Source: an uncultured Thomasclavelia sp. (GTDB lineage Bacteria > Bacillota_I > Bacilli_A > Erysipelotrichales > Coprobacillaceae). From it: a stretch of 18,814 bases of DNA. Of the stretch, positions 1-7,231 are shown one piece after another (position 1 is the stretch's first letter; the number at the start of each line of letters is the position of its first letter). A model generated the notes under the pieces. It was not told the origin of the DNA. It was given only the letters and a program-made list of their open reading frames with translations, and did not search any database. Position numbers and translations under genes: made by a program. The DNA lies in NCBI GenBank assembly GCA_910588165.1, contig CAJUOR010000030.1:1-18814 (forward strand), written 5' to 3'.

Positions 1-140
1 GCATTAGAAGCATATTTTAAGAAGACGTTCTGAAAAACATCTTCAATATCTGCTTCTTTTTTCAAATGCACAAAACAAATACGCCTTAACATATCTCCAT
101 ATTCATCTAACGCTTTTTCTACAACCTTTTCCTCTAACAT
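1..140 (-). CDS. ECF-type RNA polymerase sigma factor, N-terminal part (cut by window edge)
   Basis: Translating the minus strand from the ATG at 138-140 gives 46 residues that run off the left edge. They read like region 2 of a sigma-70 family ECF factor: a YGDMLRRICF helix and then an acidic-aromatic DIEDVFQNVFLKYAS helix. That second helix matches the core-binding/-10-melting segment typically written EDVFQEVFLR in this family. The start follows an AAGGGTG ribosome-binding site 8 nt upstream. The gene begins 18 nt after the stop of the secreted His/Cys-rich gene, so the two are probably co-transcribed. The promoter motif ahead of that gene resembles ECF promoters, which suggests autoregulation. 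Region 4 and any anti-sigma gene would lie outside the window. The family call is firm. The regulon is unknown. Confidence 0.85.
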   Translation of the reverse strand, partial: MLEEKVVEKALDEYGDMLRRICFVHLKKEADIEDVFQNVFLKYASN

Positions 141-158
141 ATCTTTCACACCCTTATA

Positions 159-488
159 CTAATGATGTTTTCTATTTCTATGATGCTGTCCGTTTCCATC
201 TGAATAGCTTTGTTGATGGTGGTGTTTTCCTATTCCGTCGCATTTATTGTTATTTGGACAATTCTCTTGCTTTTGATTACCGTTTGGGCATTCTTCAAGA
301 TTACCATATCCATTTGTATTTTTGTGCCAATGATGATAAAAACAATTATCACTATTTGGACACACCTCTTTTTCATATTCGCAGTTTAATAAGGCATAAG
401 CTCGACGATGACCTATTTTAGCTGATGTATCTAAAGTTCCTGTCCATGCTATTGTTAATATCGTCATCATCAATAAAAGTTTTTTCAT
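159..488 (-). CDS. Small secreted His/Cys/Asn-rich protein upstream of the ECF sigma gene
   Basis: This is a 109-residue protein I do not recognise as a named family. I chose the ATG at 486-488 because a GAAAGGAG ribosome-binding site (498-505) sits 9 nt upstream. A TTG three codons earlier directly abuts that site. The N-terminus looks like a signal peptide: MKK, a hydrophobic stretch LLLMMTILTIAW, and a plausible cleavage after TSA (residue 23). The mature part has six cysteines, two of them in ECPN/VCPN-type motifs and one in ENCPN, and eleven histidines, clustered as HHWH, HHH, HH and a C-terminal HH. It is also rich in Asn and Gly. That composition suggests an extracytoplasmic metal-binding or disulfide-bonded protein (inference). 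Its position just before an ECF sigma gene suggests it is a sensor, accessory or target protein of that regulon. Expression and ligand are unknown. Confidence 0.7.
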   Translation of the reverse strand: MKKLLLMMTILTIAWTGTLDTSAKIGHRRAYALLNCEYEKEVCPNSDNCFYHHWHKNTNGYGNLEECPNGNQKQENCPNNNKCDGIGKHHHQQSYSDGNGQHHRNRKHH

Positions 489-511
489 ATTCTCCAACTC
501 CTTTCACCTTT

Positions 512-540
512 AATACGTTTAGAAGTCTTAAAACCTTTCA
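512..540 (-). promoter_or_regulatory. Candidate ECF-sigma promoter for the secreted protein/sigma pair
   Basis: On the minus strand, TGAAAG (535-540) is separated by 17 nt from CGTATT (512-517). The bases right after the -35 are GTTTT. This resembles the ECF promoter pattern of Bacillus SigW/SigM/SigX (TGAAAC, a T-rich run, about 16 nt, then CGTA or CGTC). A vegetative reading needs a 20-nt spacer (TTGAAA to TATTAA) and is less likely. Transcription would start near 505, leaving a very short leader before the ATG at 488. Confidence 0.5.
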
Positions 541-551
541 ACTTTTTAAAT

Positions 552-2294
552 TTATTTTTTACTTTTTTCTAAAATTTCTTCCAACTCAAACCAACGCTCT
601 GTTTTCTTCTCAAGACTAGCCTCTAATTCAGCTTGTAAAACAGATAAAGCTTGGGCTTTTTCGTAGCTTAACTGACTATCTTCAAATGCCTGACTGATAC
701 GTTTTAATTCCTTTTCAATATCTACCATTTCTATTTGAAGCTGTTCATATTCTTTACTTTCTTTATAGCTCAATTTAACAACTTTTTCTTTAACTCTGAC
801 TTCTGCTTTTTCTTTCTTTTGCGAGATGTTAATTTGATTATCTTTCTCTAAATAATCTGAACAACCGCCATTATAAATAGAGATGCGCTGATTTTTAAAG
901 ACAAACATTTTGTCAACGACTTTATCTAAAAAATAGCGATCATGACTGACAGTAATCAGAATACCGTTAAAATGATCAAGAAAGTCCTCGAGAATGGTCA
1001 ACGTATCTAAATCTAAATCATTGGTCGGCTCGTCAAAGATTAACACATTCGGTTGTTGCATCAAAATACTTAAAAGATATAATCTTCTTTTTTGCCCACC
1101 TGATAACCGTCCGATAGGTAGATACATCGTTCGATCATCAAATAAAAATTGCGTCATCATACTTTTGGCATTCATAATGCCTTCACTTGTCTGAATAGCA
1201 TCACTGATTTGAAAAATGTAATCATAGGCTTTCATACTATCATCTAAATGCATACTTTGTTGATCAAAATAGCCGACGCGAATCGTTTCCCCGATTTCGA
1301 TCACCCCTTGATAGTGAGAATCCATACCACAAATCAAATTCAATAATGTGGTTTTACCTGAACCGTTACCCCCTAGAATACCAATTCGATCATAAGGTTG
1401 AATCTGATAACTGAAATCCTCAAATAAAAGATGATTATCAAAACTTTTTGTCACATGATGAAAAGAAATCGTTTTTCTGCCTAAGCGTTGCATCATCATA
1501 TCAATGCTCATTTTTTGAGCTTCGCTTGTTTCATTGGCTTTTAATAAAGCCTCATAGCGTTGTAATCTTGATTTACTTTTTGTGCGCCTTGCCTCTACTC
1601 CGGCTTTTACCCATTCGGTTTCTTGCCTCAGTAAAGTCGCTCGCTTCCTTCTTTTAGCTAACTCATCTTGTTCTCGCATCAATTTATTGTCAAGATATCC
1701 TTGATACCCTCCATGACTTAAGTAAAGATGAGAGGCACTAACTTCAATAATGGTCGAAGTAATACGCTCTAAAAAGTATCTGTCATGGGTTACCATTAAA
1801 ATAGCGCCACGATAATGTTGCAGATATTTTTCTAACCATAAAATCATATCCATATCCAAATGATTGGTTGGCTCATCTAAAATCAGTAAATCTGCCTCTT
1901 GACTTAATACTAATGCCAAAGCAAGACGTTTTTGTTGCCCACCGGATAATTGACCAATCGGCTGATTTAAATCAGTAAAACCAAATTTTGTGATAAAACT
2001 TTTAAAACGATAATCATCTTTCGTGCTGCTCTGTTCTAAAAAGACTTGCCAAAGCGTTTTTGAGGGATTAAAACGTGGCTGTTGCTCAAGGTAACTAATT
2101 GTCATTTGCGGTTTGCAAGAAAACTTAGCATAAGCCTCATCTTTATGAGCTATGATTTTTAACAATGTACTTTTTCCTTGTCCGTTTGCTCCCACAATTG
2201 CGATACGTTCTTTTTCCTCAATATATAGACTTTCATTTTCTAATATAGGTTCATGTCCATAGCGAACATAAATATCCGTCGCTTGCAACAACAT
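552..2294 (-). CDS. uup: ABC-F family ATPase, Uup-like
   Basis: This is a 580-residue soluble protein with two ABC ATPase modules and no membrane segments, the hallmark of the ABC-F family acting on ribosomes. Module 1 has Walker A GANGQGKS (35-42), signature LSGGQ (116-120) and Walker B DEPTNHLD (140-147). Module 2 has GGNGSGKT (308-315), LSGGQ (397-401) and DEPTNDLD (421-428). The basic linker between them (about 210-275) fits the P-site tRNA interaction motif. A charged coiled-coil tail after about residue 507, opening with KLSYKESKEYEQL, is the Uup-type C-terminal domain. I chose the ATG at 2292-2294 because AAAGGAGGTT (2301-2310) lies just upstream. An in-frame ATG 39 nt earlier starts inside the preceding gene. 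It is the last gene of the long operon, 14 nt after the ParB-like gene. Uup proteins are linked to ribosome assembly and stability. An antibiotic-resistance role is less likely, given the tail. Confidence 0.88.
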   Translation of the reverse strand: MLLQATDIYVRYGHEPILENESLYIEEKERIAIVGANGQGKSTLLKIIAHKDEAYAKFSCKPQMTISYLEQQPRFNPSKTLWQVFLEQSSTKDDYRFKSFITKFGFTDLNQPIGQLSGGQQKRLALALVLSQEADLLILDEPTNHLDMDMILWLEKYLQHYRGAILMVTHDRYFLERITSTIIEVSASHLYLSHGGYQGYLDNKLMREQDELAKRRKRATLLRQETEWVKAGVEARRTKSKSRLQRYEALLKANETSEAQKMSIDMMMQRLGRKTISFHHVTKSFDNHLLFEDFSYQIQPYDRIGILGGNGSGKTTLLNLICGMDSHYQGVIEIGETIRVGYFDQQSMHLDDSMKAYDYIFQISDAIQTSEGIMNAKSMMTQFLFDDRTMYLPIGRLSGGQKRRLYLLSILMQQPNVLIFDEPTNDLDLDTLTILEDFLDHFNGILITVSHDRYFLDKVVDKMFVFKNQRISIYNGGCSDYLEKDNQINISQKKEKAEVRVKEKVVKLSYKESKEYEQLQIEMVDIEKELKRISQAFEDSQLSYEKAQALSVLQAELEASLEKKTERWFELEEILEKSKK

Positions 2295-2308
2295 CGTTCT
2301 AACCTCCT

Positions 2309-2593
2309 TTAATGTGTATTTCTTGCTCTCCAACAGTCATTAGAACGATTATGATCGGAATTTATCACAATGACCGGTATTTTAGTTATAAAACGTTCAT
2401 AACGTGAATCCGCTTTTATATCATCTAAGACACTTAAACGCTTATGTCCATCAACGCAGATATAACCGTCCTTCTCAATAGTGACTTTAAGTGGAAATGC
2501 CAATCCACGTCTGGCAATACTTTCTTTTAAATCTAAATCATATTCTTTTCTTTCAAAACGAATATCTTCTAATGTTAAGGCAATCATTCTCAT
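2309..2593 (-). CDS. Small stand-alone ParB N-terminal-domain (ParB/Srx superfamily) protein
   Basis: This is a 94-residue protein with the ParB-type N-terminal fold signature. An SIARRGLAFPLKV segment (25-37) matches the 'I..nG...PI.V' box. It is followed by a beta strand and VDGHKRLSVL (47-56), which parallels the GxRR/GERR nucleotide-binding box of ParB. There is no helix-turn-helix DNA-binding domain and no dimerisation domain, so it is not a chromosome-partitioning ParB. It also lacks the Cys of sulfiredoxin. The ATG at 2591-2593 overlaps the thiN stop by 4 nt (ATGA), so translation is probably coupled. A second in-frame ATG lies at 2585-2587. Its stop codon overlaps the uup ribosome-binding site. 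A nucleotide-binding or regulatory role is possible, but the function is unknown. Confidence 0.7.
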   Translation of the reverse strand: MRMIALTLEDIRFERKEYDLDLKESIARRGLAFPLKVTIEKDGYICVDGHKRLSVLDDIKADSRYERFITKIPVIVINSDHNRSNDCWRARNTH

Positions 2594-3198
2594 TTTGAAA
2601 TCAACCCATTTCTTGACTGAACACAGTACAAATAACCATCGGTTATGACTTGAGCGTACGGATCTATTATCTCATTAGATACACATAAAGCATCATCATA
2701 TCTTAAATCATAGTTATTTAACGGATAAGCCACTCCTTTTAAAGTGATGGTAGCTTGATTTAAAGAAAAAAATGATAAATAATCATAACCACATTTAAAA
2801 ATATGATGTTCTCCCGGTTTTAAAATATAAAGACAATTAAAATCATCATAGACGGTTATCTTAACATCTTTATATTGGGCTAATAGACGACATACAGCCA
2901 AAAAATGATCGATTCTGCCTCCTGTTACGCCGTATAAAATAATCTCATCATATCCCATAGCTAAAGCTTCTGAGATAGCGATGGCTGTATCTGTATCATC
3001 TTTACGACAAGGTAAACGTTTTTGTCTAATATCAGACGTTAATTCTTGTTCAGATAAAGAATCGAAATCACCCACAACATAAATCGGTGAAATACCTAAT
3101 TGATGCAAAGTAGCTACGCCGCCATCTACACCGATATAATCAATTGTCCGATCAATTTGATGACAAAAAGAACCGGCACCGTAAATCCCTATTTTCAT
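2590..3198 (-). CDS. thiN: Thiamine pyrophosphokinase
   Basis: ThiN transfers pyrophosphate from ATP to thiamine, giving thiamine pyrophosphate and AMP in one cytoplasmic step. The 202-residue protein shows the family's motifs in order: VDGG (24-27), GDFDS (43-47), KDDTD (66-70) and GVTGGRIDH (90-98). The acidic residues of these motifs bind Mg-ATP, and the GGRxDH loop is diagnostic. Length is normal for the bacterial enzyme. It starts within the rpe stop (ATGA overlap) and its own stop overlaps the ParB-like gene. The rsgA-rpe-thiN order is standard in Bacillota, which supports the call. No TPP riboswitch precedes it, so it is probably expressed constitutively with the operon. Confidence 0.95.
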   Translation of the reverse strand: MKIGIYGAGSFCHQIDRTIDYIGVDGGVATLHQLGISPIYVVGDFDSLSEQELTSDIRQKRLPCRKDDTDTAIAISEALAMGYDEIILYGVTGGRIDHFLAVCRLLAQYKDVKITVYDDFNCLYILKPGEHHIFKCGYDYLSFFSLNQATITLKGVAYPLNNYDLRYDDALCVSNEIIDPYAQVITDGYLYCVQSRNGLISK

Positions 3199-3842
3199 AA
3201 TAAAGATGTCACTGCCTTTTTTCTATCGTCTTTATTGAAGATATAGCTTCCGGCAACCATCACATCAACCCCGGCTTCTTTAACTAGTTTGGCTGTTTGA
3301 GCGTTAATACCGCCATCAACTTCGACTAAGCAGTCTAAATGATTTTGTGAAATATATTCTTTTAAAAGCTTAATTTTCGGTAAACAGCTTTCCATAAAAG
3401 ACTGTCCTCCAAAACCTGGTTCGACACTCATAACTAAGACCATATCTAATATTTCTAATAAAGGCAAGACATCTTCCACATCTGTGTTAGGCTTAATAGA
3501 AATACCCGCCTTAAGATGTGCTTCTTTAATTTTCTGAATAGTTTGCTTTGTTTTTGCCATATCTTGATAGGCTTCCAAATGGAATGTAATATAGTCAGCG
3601 CCAGCTTTAATAAATTCATCTAAATAAAACAAAGGATCGCTAATCATTAAATGAACATCTAAAACTAAATCTGTCACTTTTCTTACATCTTTCAAAATAC
3701 TGTATCCAAATGAGATATTAGGTACAAAATGCCCGTCCATGACATCATAATGAAGCCACTTAGCCTCTGTTTTTTCAATATCGGCAATTTCTTGACCTAA
3801 TCGACTGAAATTCGCAGATAATAAAGATGGTGAAATAATCAT
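3195..3842 (-). CDS. rpe: Ribulose-phosphate 3-epimerase
   Basis: Rpe interconverts ribulose 5-phosphate and xylulose 5-phosphate in the pentose phosphate pathway. The 215-residue TIM barrel has its hallmark residues: SPSLLSANF at the N-terminus, metal ligands in HYDVMDGHFVPN (His31, Asp33), LDVHLM (His64) and VEVDGGI (Asp176). Asp33 and Asp176 are the acid/base pair in this family. MSVEPGFGGQ (138-147) and the VAGSYIF phosphate-binding region are present. Length is normal. It starts 1 nt after the rsgA stop and overlaps thiN by 4 nt. Translational coupling looks likely, since there is no strong separate ribosome-binding site. Confidence 0.97.
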   Translation of the reverse strand: MIISPSLLSANFSRLGQEIADIEKTEAKWLHYDVMDGHFVPNISFGYSILKDVRKVTDLVLDVHLMISDPLFYLDEFIKAGADYITFHLEAYQDMAKTKQTIQKIKEAHLKAGISIKPNTDVEDVLPLLEILDMVLVMSVEPGFGGQSFMESCLPKIKLLKEYISQNHLDCLVEVDGGINAQTAKLVKEAGVDVMVAGSYIFNKDDRKKAVTSLL

Positions 3843-3843
3843 A

Positions 3844-4716
3844 TTAAAATTTTCCTTTCTTTTGACGTATTTCGTCTAAAAACATTTGATAATGTGCATA
3901 GCGTTCTTCTGAAATATGTCCGTCTTTAACAGCTTGTTTGACGGCACATTCAGGTTCGCTTAAATGTAAACAGCCTCTGAATTTACACGCTTGACTTAAT
4001 GTCTTGAAATCATGATAAGCAACAGCTAATTCTCTTTCCGAAAAATCTAAGTTTAAAGATGAGAAGCCCGGTGTATCAGCTACCCAACCACCATATAATT
4101 CAAACAGTTCAACATGGCGTGTCGTATGTTTGCCTCGACCTAAAACATTTGAAATCACACCTGTTTTCAAATCTAAAGCAGGATTGATGGCATTCAATAA
4201 TGTTGATTTTCCTACACCGCTTTGCCCTGTGAAAACAGATAGTTTACCTTTAAATAAAGCTTGAATGGATTCATGTGAAGCTTTGTCTTTGGGATTTGTC
4301 AAAACTAGACGGTAGCCTGCAACTTGGTAAGGCTCAATCATCTTTTGAAGAACTTGCTTATCTATCAAATCCGTTTTAGTTACAATAATGATCGGTGTAA
4401 TATCAGCGTGTTCGACTAAAGCCAAGAAACGATCTAGTAAAACAGTCGAAAAGTCAGGTTCTTTAGCGGACACCACAATCAAAGCCTGATCAATATTGGC
4501 AACCGGTGGTCTAACAAGCATATTATGACGGGGGTATAACTTTGTAATCCACCCCTCGTTTTGACCATCATAACTAAATTCACAGCAATCTCCCACTAAG
4601 GGCGTTTGTCCGTTTTTTCTAAACTTACCTCTAGCTTTACAGACAATACTTTCCTTACCGTCATAAACTGTGTAAAAACCCGATAATGCACGAATGATTT
4701 GTCCTTGTCTATTCAT
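3844..4716 (-). CDS. rsgA: Ribosome small-subunit-dependent GTPase A
   Basis: RsgA (YjeQ/CpgA) is a circularly permuted GTPase that checks late maturation of the 30S subunit. The 290-residue protein has an OB-fold N-terminus, then G4 TKTD (113-116), G1 GQSGVGKST (164-172) and G3 DTPG (214-217), in the permuted order. A C-terminal zinc knuckle has Cys244, Cys249, His251 and Cys257 (C-x4-C-x-H-x5-C). The true start is the ATG at 4714-4716, with GGAGGAG about 9 nt upstream. The frame is open for another 34 codons, but that extension is antisense-like low-quality sequence inside the prkC tail. The start overlaps the prkC stop by 8 nt. The kinase-rsgA pairing is conserved in Bacillota, where CpgA is a reported PrkC substrate. 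Confidence 0.95.
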   Translation of the reverse strand: MNRQGQIIRALSGFYTVYDGKESIVCKARGKFRKNGQTPLVGDCCEFSYDGQNEGWITKLYPRHNMLVRPPVANIDQALIVVSAKEPDFSTVLLDRFLALVEHADITPIIIVTKTDLIDKQVLQKMIEPYQVAGYRLVLTNPKDKASHESIQALFKGKLSVFTGQSGVGKSTLLNAINPALDLKTGVISNVLGRGKHTTRHVELFELYGGWVADTPGFSSLNLDFSERELAVAYHDFKTLSQACKFRGCLHLSEPECAVKQAVKDGHISEERYAHYQMFLDEIRQKKGKF

Positions 4717-6481
4717 GGGTGTTCTCCTCCGAATCAGGCGCATTTGATGGTTCATCAGGTGTTGGTTCGTCATCTGGTGGCACCGGATTATCAGGAGGCA
4801 AAATAACAACATGATCATAGTAATATAAGGTTACAACAACACTTGACGATGTAATTTTTTCGTTTTCATGTGTCTGCTTAACAACAACATTAGCTTGCAT
4901 TTGACTGATGACATCTTTGTCTGTCGGTTCAGGCAAGACTTCGGTCGTTACACGAATGCCCTTATTTTCCAATATTTTAATTGCAGCTTCTAAATCATAG
5001 CCGACAACACTGTCAACGTGTTTAGAAAAACCTTCTGACACAGTTAAAGTAATATTCAAGGCAGAATTATTGTCGACAATTGTTCCCGGTGTGATGCTTT
5101 GATCGATAACAACGCCGGAACTATAACTTTCGCTTTGAACATAGTTTGCTTCAACCTTAAAGCCCATCGCTTCTAGCTCCGCTGCGGCCTTTTCATAACG
5201 ACGCCCTTCATAATCTTCTATCTTTAATTCTTTGCCTTTAGAGATTGTTACGATGACTTTATCGCCCTCTTTGACCTCTTCGCCTTTACTTGGAGAAGTC
5301 TTAATAATCTCACCTTTTTTGTATTTATTTGAATTTTCTTCCGGACGAGCATTTTCATCTAAAATTAACCCTTTTTCTTCAAGGCGCAATTTAGCTTGTT
5401 CAACTGTTAAACCGGATAAATCCAGCATTTCAAATGTTGATGGACCAAATACGGTATTGAAAAACAAAAATGCGATTAAAACAACCAAAACACCACCGAC
5501 ACCGGTTGCAATATATTTATATTTCTTCATTTTCTTGCGCTTTAATATTCTTTGTTTTTCTTCTTTTGTTAAAACCTTCTTAGGCTCCGGTTTAGCTGCC
5601 TCAAAGACGATGGTCGGTGAAGCTTCATCTTTGTTTTCAAAAACTAATTTCTCTTGATCCGGATATTTTATCGCTAATGTTAAGGCGTATAACATATCAT
5701 CTGCCGTTTCAAAGCGATCTCTTGTATTCTTGGCAGTCGCTTGAATAATCACATTTTCAATCGCTTGCGGAATTGTCGGATTATAAGCCTTAATCGAAGG
5801 AAATTCTTCACGAATATGCTTCATCGCAATATTCATGGCAGCCTCATCATTAAATGGGACTTGTCCTCTTAATAATTCATAAAATATAATCCCTAAAGCA
5901 TAAATATCACTTTGGAAAGTTGCTTTCTCCCCTCGAACTATCTCAGGGGCTAAATAATGTAATGATCCCATAATCGTCGTAGATTCGGTAACCTGAGCAA
6001 ATGCCTGAACCATCGCAATACCAAAATCGGCAATTTTAAGAACTCCACTATCTGTAATCAAAATATTTTGAGGTTTCAAATCTCGATGAATAATACCATT
6101 TTTATGAGCCTCTTTAACGCCGTTAATCAATTGAATCATAATATCAATCGCTTCGGAAAGAAGCAAAGCCCCACGTTTATGAATCAAATCTTTTAAAGTT
6201 GTACCTGGCACATATTCCATTACAATATAATATTTGCCCTCATCTTCGCCAACATCATATATCTCTACGATATTTTTATGGGCAAGTGTAGCAGCGGCAC
6301 TTGCTTCACGTGCAAAGCGTTGCACATAAATCGCATCATCGGCTAAGTGACTTCGCAAAACTTTAATGGCGACATCACGATCGAGAATTTCATCTCGTGC
6401 TAAAAAGACATCTGCCATACCGCCTTGTCCGATAAGTTCTTTCAAGACATAGCGACCTGCAACAACTGTCCCATTATTCAT
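4709..6481 (-). CDS. prkC: Membrane Ser/Thr protein kinase with PASTA repeats
   Basis: This 590-residue Hanks-type kinase senses cell-wall fragments through external PASTA domains. The kinase domain (about 10-270) has the Gly loop GQGGMADVF (18-26), catalytic Lys40, HRDLKPQN (132-139), DFG (152-154) and an activation loop with TESTT (165-169) before APE. A Lys/Arg-rich juxtamembrane stretch (about 309-322) precedes one membrane helix (about 323-346). Outside lie three PASTA repeats (about 350-416, 417-484 and 485-556). The last 32 residues are a Pro/Asp/Glu-rich tail (ILPPDNPVPPDDEPTPDE and on). Bacillus PrkC is usually described as having an extra Ig-like end domain, so the acidic tail is a difference. 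GGGGGAGGTG lies 6-7 nt before the ATG, which overlaps the prpC stop by 8 nt. Confidence 0.96.
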   Translation of the reverse strand: MNNGTVVAGRYVLKELIGQGGMADVFLARDEILDRDVAIKVLRSHLADDAIYVQRFAREASAAATLAHKNIVEIYDVGEDEGKYYIVMEYVPGTTLKDLIHKRGALLLSEAIDIMIQLINGVKEAHKNGIIHRDLKPQNILITDSGVLKIADFGIAMVQAFAQVTESTTIMGSLHYLAPEIVRGEKATFQSDIYALGIIFYELLRGQVPFNDEAAMNIAMKHIREEFPSIKAYNPTIPQAIENVIIQATAKNTRDRFETADDMLYALTLAIKYPDQEKLVFENKDEASPTIVFEAAKPEPKKVLTKEEKQRILKRKKMKKYKYIATGVGGVLVVLIAFLFFNTVFGPSTFEMLDLSGLTVEQAKLRLEEKGLILDENARPEENSNKYKKGEIIKTSPSKGEEVKEGDKVIVTISKGKELKIEDYEGRRYEKAAAELEAMGFKVEANYVQSESYSSGVVIDQSITPGTIVDNNSALNITLTVSEGFSKHVDSVVGYDLEAAIKILENKGIRVTTEVLPEPTDKDVISQMQANVVVKQTHENEKITSSSVVVTLYYYDHVVILPPDNPVPPDDEPTPDEPSNAPDSEENTHE

Positions 6482-7220
6482 CGTTTACACCTCCCCCTAA
6501 ATCAATTAAGACACAGGAAATATTATCAAAACCACCATTTTGTTTAGCGATTTGAATCAGTTGTAATGTTTTATCTTCCAAAGAAGTCGCTTGAGCCAAA
6601 ACATTCATCATCTCTATATCGGAAACTAAATTATAAAGACCATCGCTACATAACAGTAAAGTCCCTTGCATATCATCATAGATTTTATGACTTGTAACTA
6701 GATTTTCAAACACCCCAACAGCTTTCATTAAAACATTCTTTTGAGGGTGAAATTGAGCCTGTTCTTTATTGATAGAGCCGTTTTCGACTAATAAATTAAC
6801 ATAAGTGTGATCTTTAGTCAGTTGTTGCAACTTAGCATTGGCATAGATATAGGCACGTGAATCTCCGGCATGGCAAACAATTAAACTATGCTGTATTACT
6901 AAAACGGCAACTAAAGTCGTTCCCATGCCTTGATGATTGGTGTCACTGTTGGCGTCAATATAAATAGCACGATTAGCTTTCTCTACAGCATCTAAAAGCC
7001 ATTGGCTAGCTTCGGTAACCGAATAAAACCTCTCTTTTTCGATAAATGCCTGACATAATATATCCAATGCCATTTGCGCAGCTGTTTCTCCGGCTAAATG
7101 ACCGCCCATGCCATCACAGACAATACCAAAAGTTTGCTGAGCTTGATTACTTAAAACACAGCACCGATCCTGATTAGCTGCTCTTTTTAAACCAATATCA
7201 CTATGATAGGAAAATTTCAT
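6474..7220 (-). CDS. prpC: PP2C-type Ser/Thr phosphatase, partner of PrkC
   Basis: This 248-residue protein phosphatase (PrpC/Stp) removes phosphates added by PrkC. The PPM motifs are complete: NQD (16-18), CDGMGGHLAGE (35-45) with metal ligand Asp36, GDSRAY (119-124), CSDGLYNLVSD (191-201) with Asp193, and GGFDNIS (229-235) with Asp232. It needs two Mn/Mg ions in the active site. AGGAGG sits 7-8 nt before the ATG, 11 nt downstream of rlmN. The last codons overlap the prkC start as ATGAATAA, so kinase and phosphatase are translated in tandem. Length is typical of the family. Confidence 0.97.
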   Translation of the reverse strand: MKFSYHSDIGLKRAANQDRCCVLSNQAQQTFGIVCDGMGGHLAGETAAQMALDILCQAFIEKERFYSVTEASQWLLDAVEKANRAIYIDANSDTNHQGMGTTLVAVLVIQHSLIVCHAGDSRAYIYANAKLQQLTKDHTYVNLLVENGSINKEQAQFHPQKNVLMKAVGVFENLVTSHKIYDDMQGTLLLCSDGLYNLVSDIEMMNVLAQATSLEDKTLQLIQIAKQNGGFDNISCVLIDLGGGVNDE

Positions 7221-7231
7221 ATCTTTGCCTC

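Noticed and set aside
489..497. TTG start for the secreted His/Cys-rich protein
   Set aside because: The TTG directly touches the GGAG of the ribosome-binding site, so there is no spacing; the ATG nine bases later has proper spacing.
552..2294. Antibiotic-resistance ABC-F (Msr/Vga/OptrA type)
   Set aside because: The Uup-type coiled-coil C-terminal tail and a housekeeping operon favour Uup.
2295..2333. Longer start for Uup (13 extra residues)
   Set aside because: The internal ATG at 2292-2294 has a strong AAAGGAGGTT site and the family start; the earlier ATG lies in the ParB-like gene.
2309..2593. Sulfiredoxin
   Set aside because: It shares the ParB/Srx fold type, but the catalytic Cys of the GCHR motif is replaced (DGHKR).
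2580..2600. spoVM-like tiny gene next to thiN
   Set aside because: thiN and the next gene overlap by 4 nt, leaving no room; no SpoVM-like peptide was seen nearby.
4717..4818. Longer N-terminus for RsgA (34 extra residues in frame)
   Set aside because: The extension lies in the prkC coding tail, does not look like the RsgA family, and the ATG at 4714-4716 has a good ribosome-binding site.
5232..5657. Plus-strand open frame of 141 codons
   Set aside because: It is antisense to prkC in the PASTA/membrane region, with no family features and no clear ribosome-binding site.
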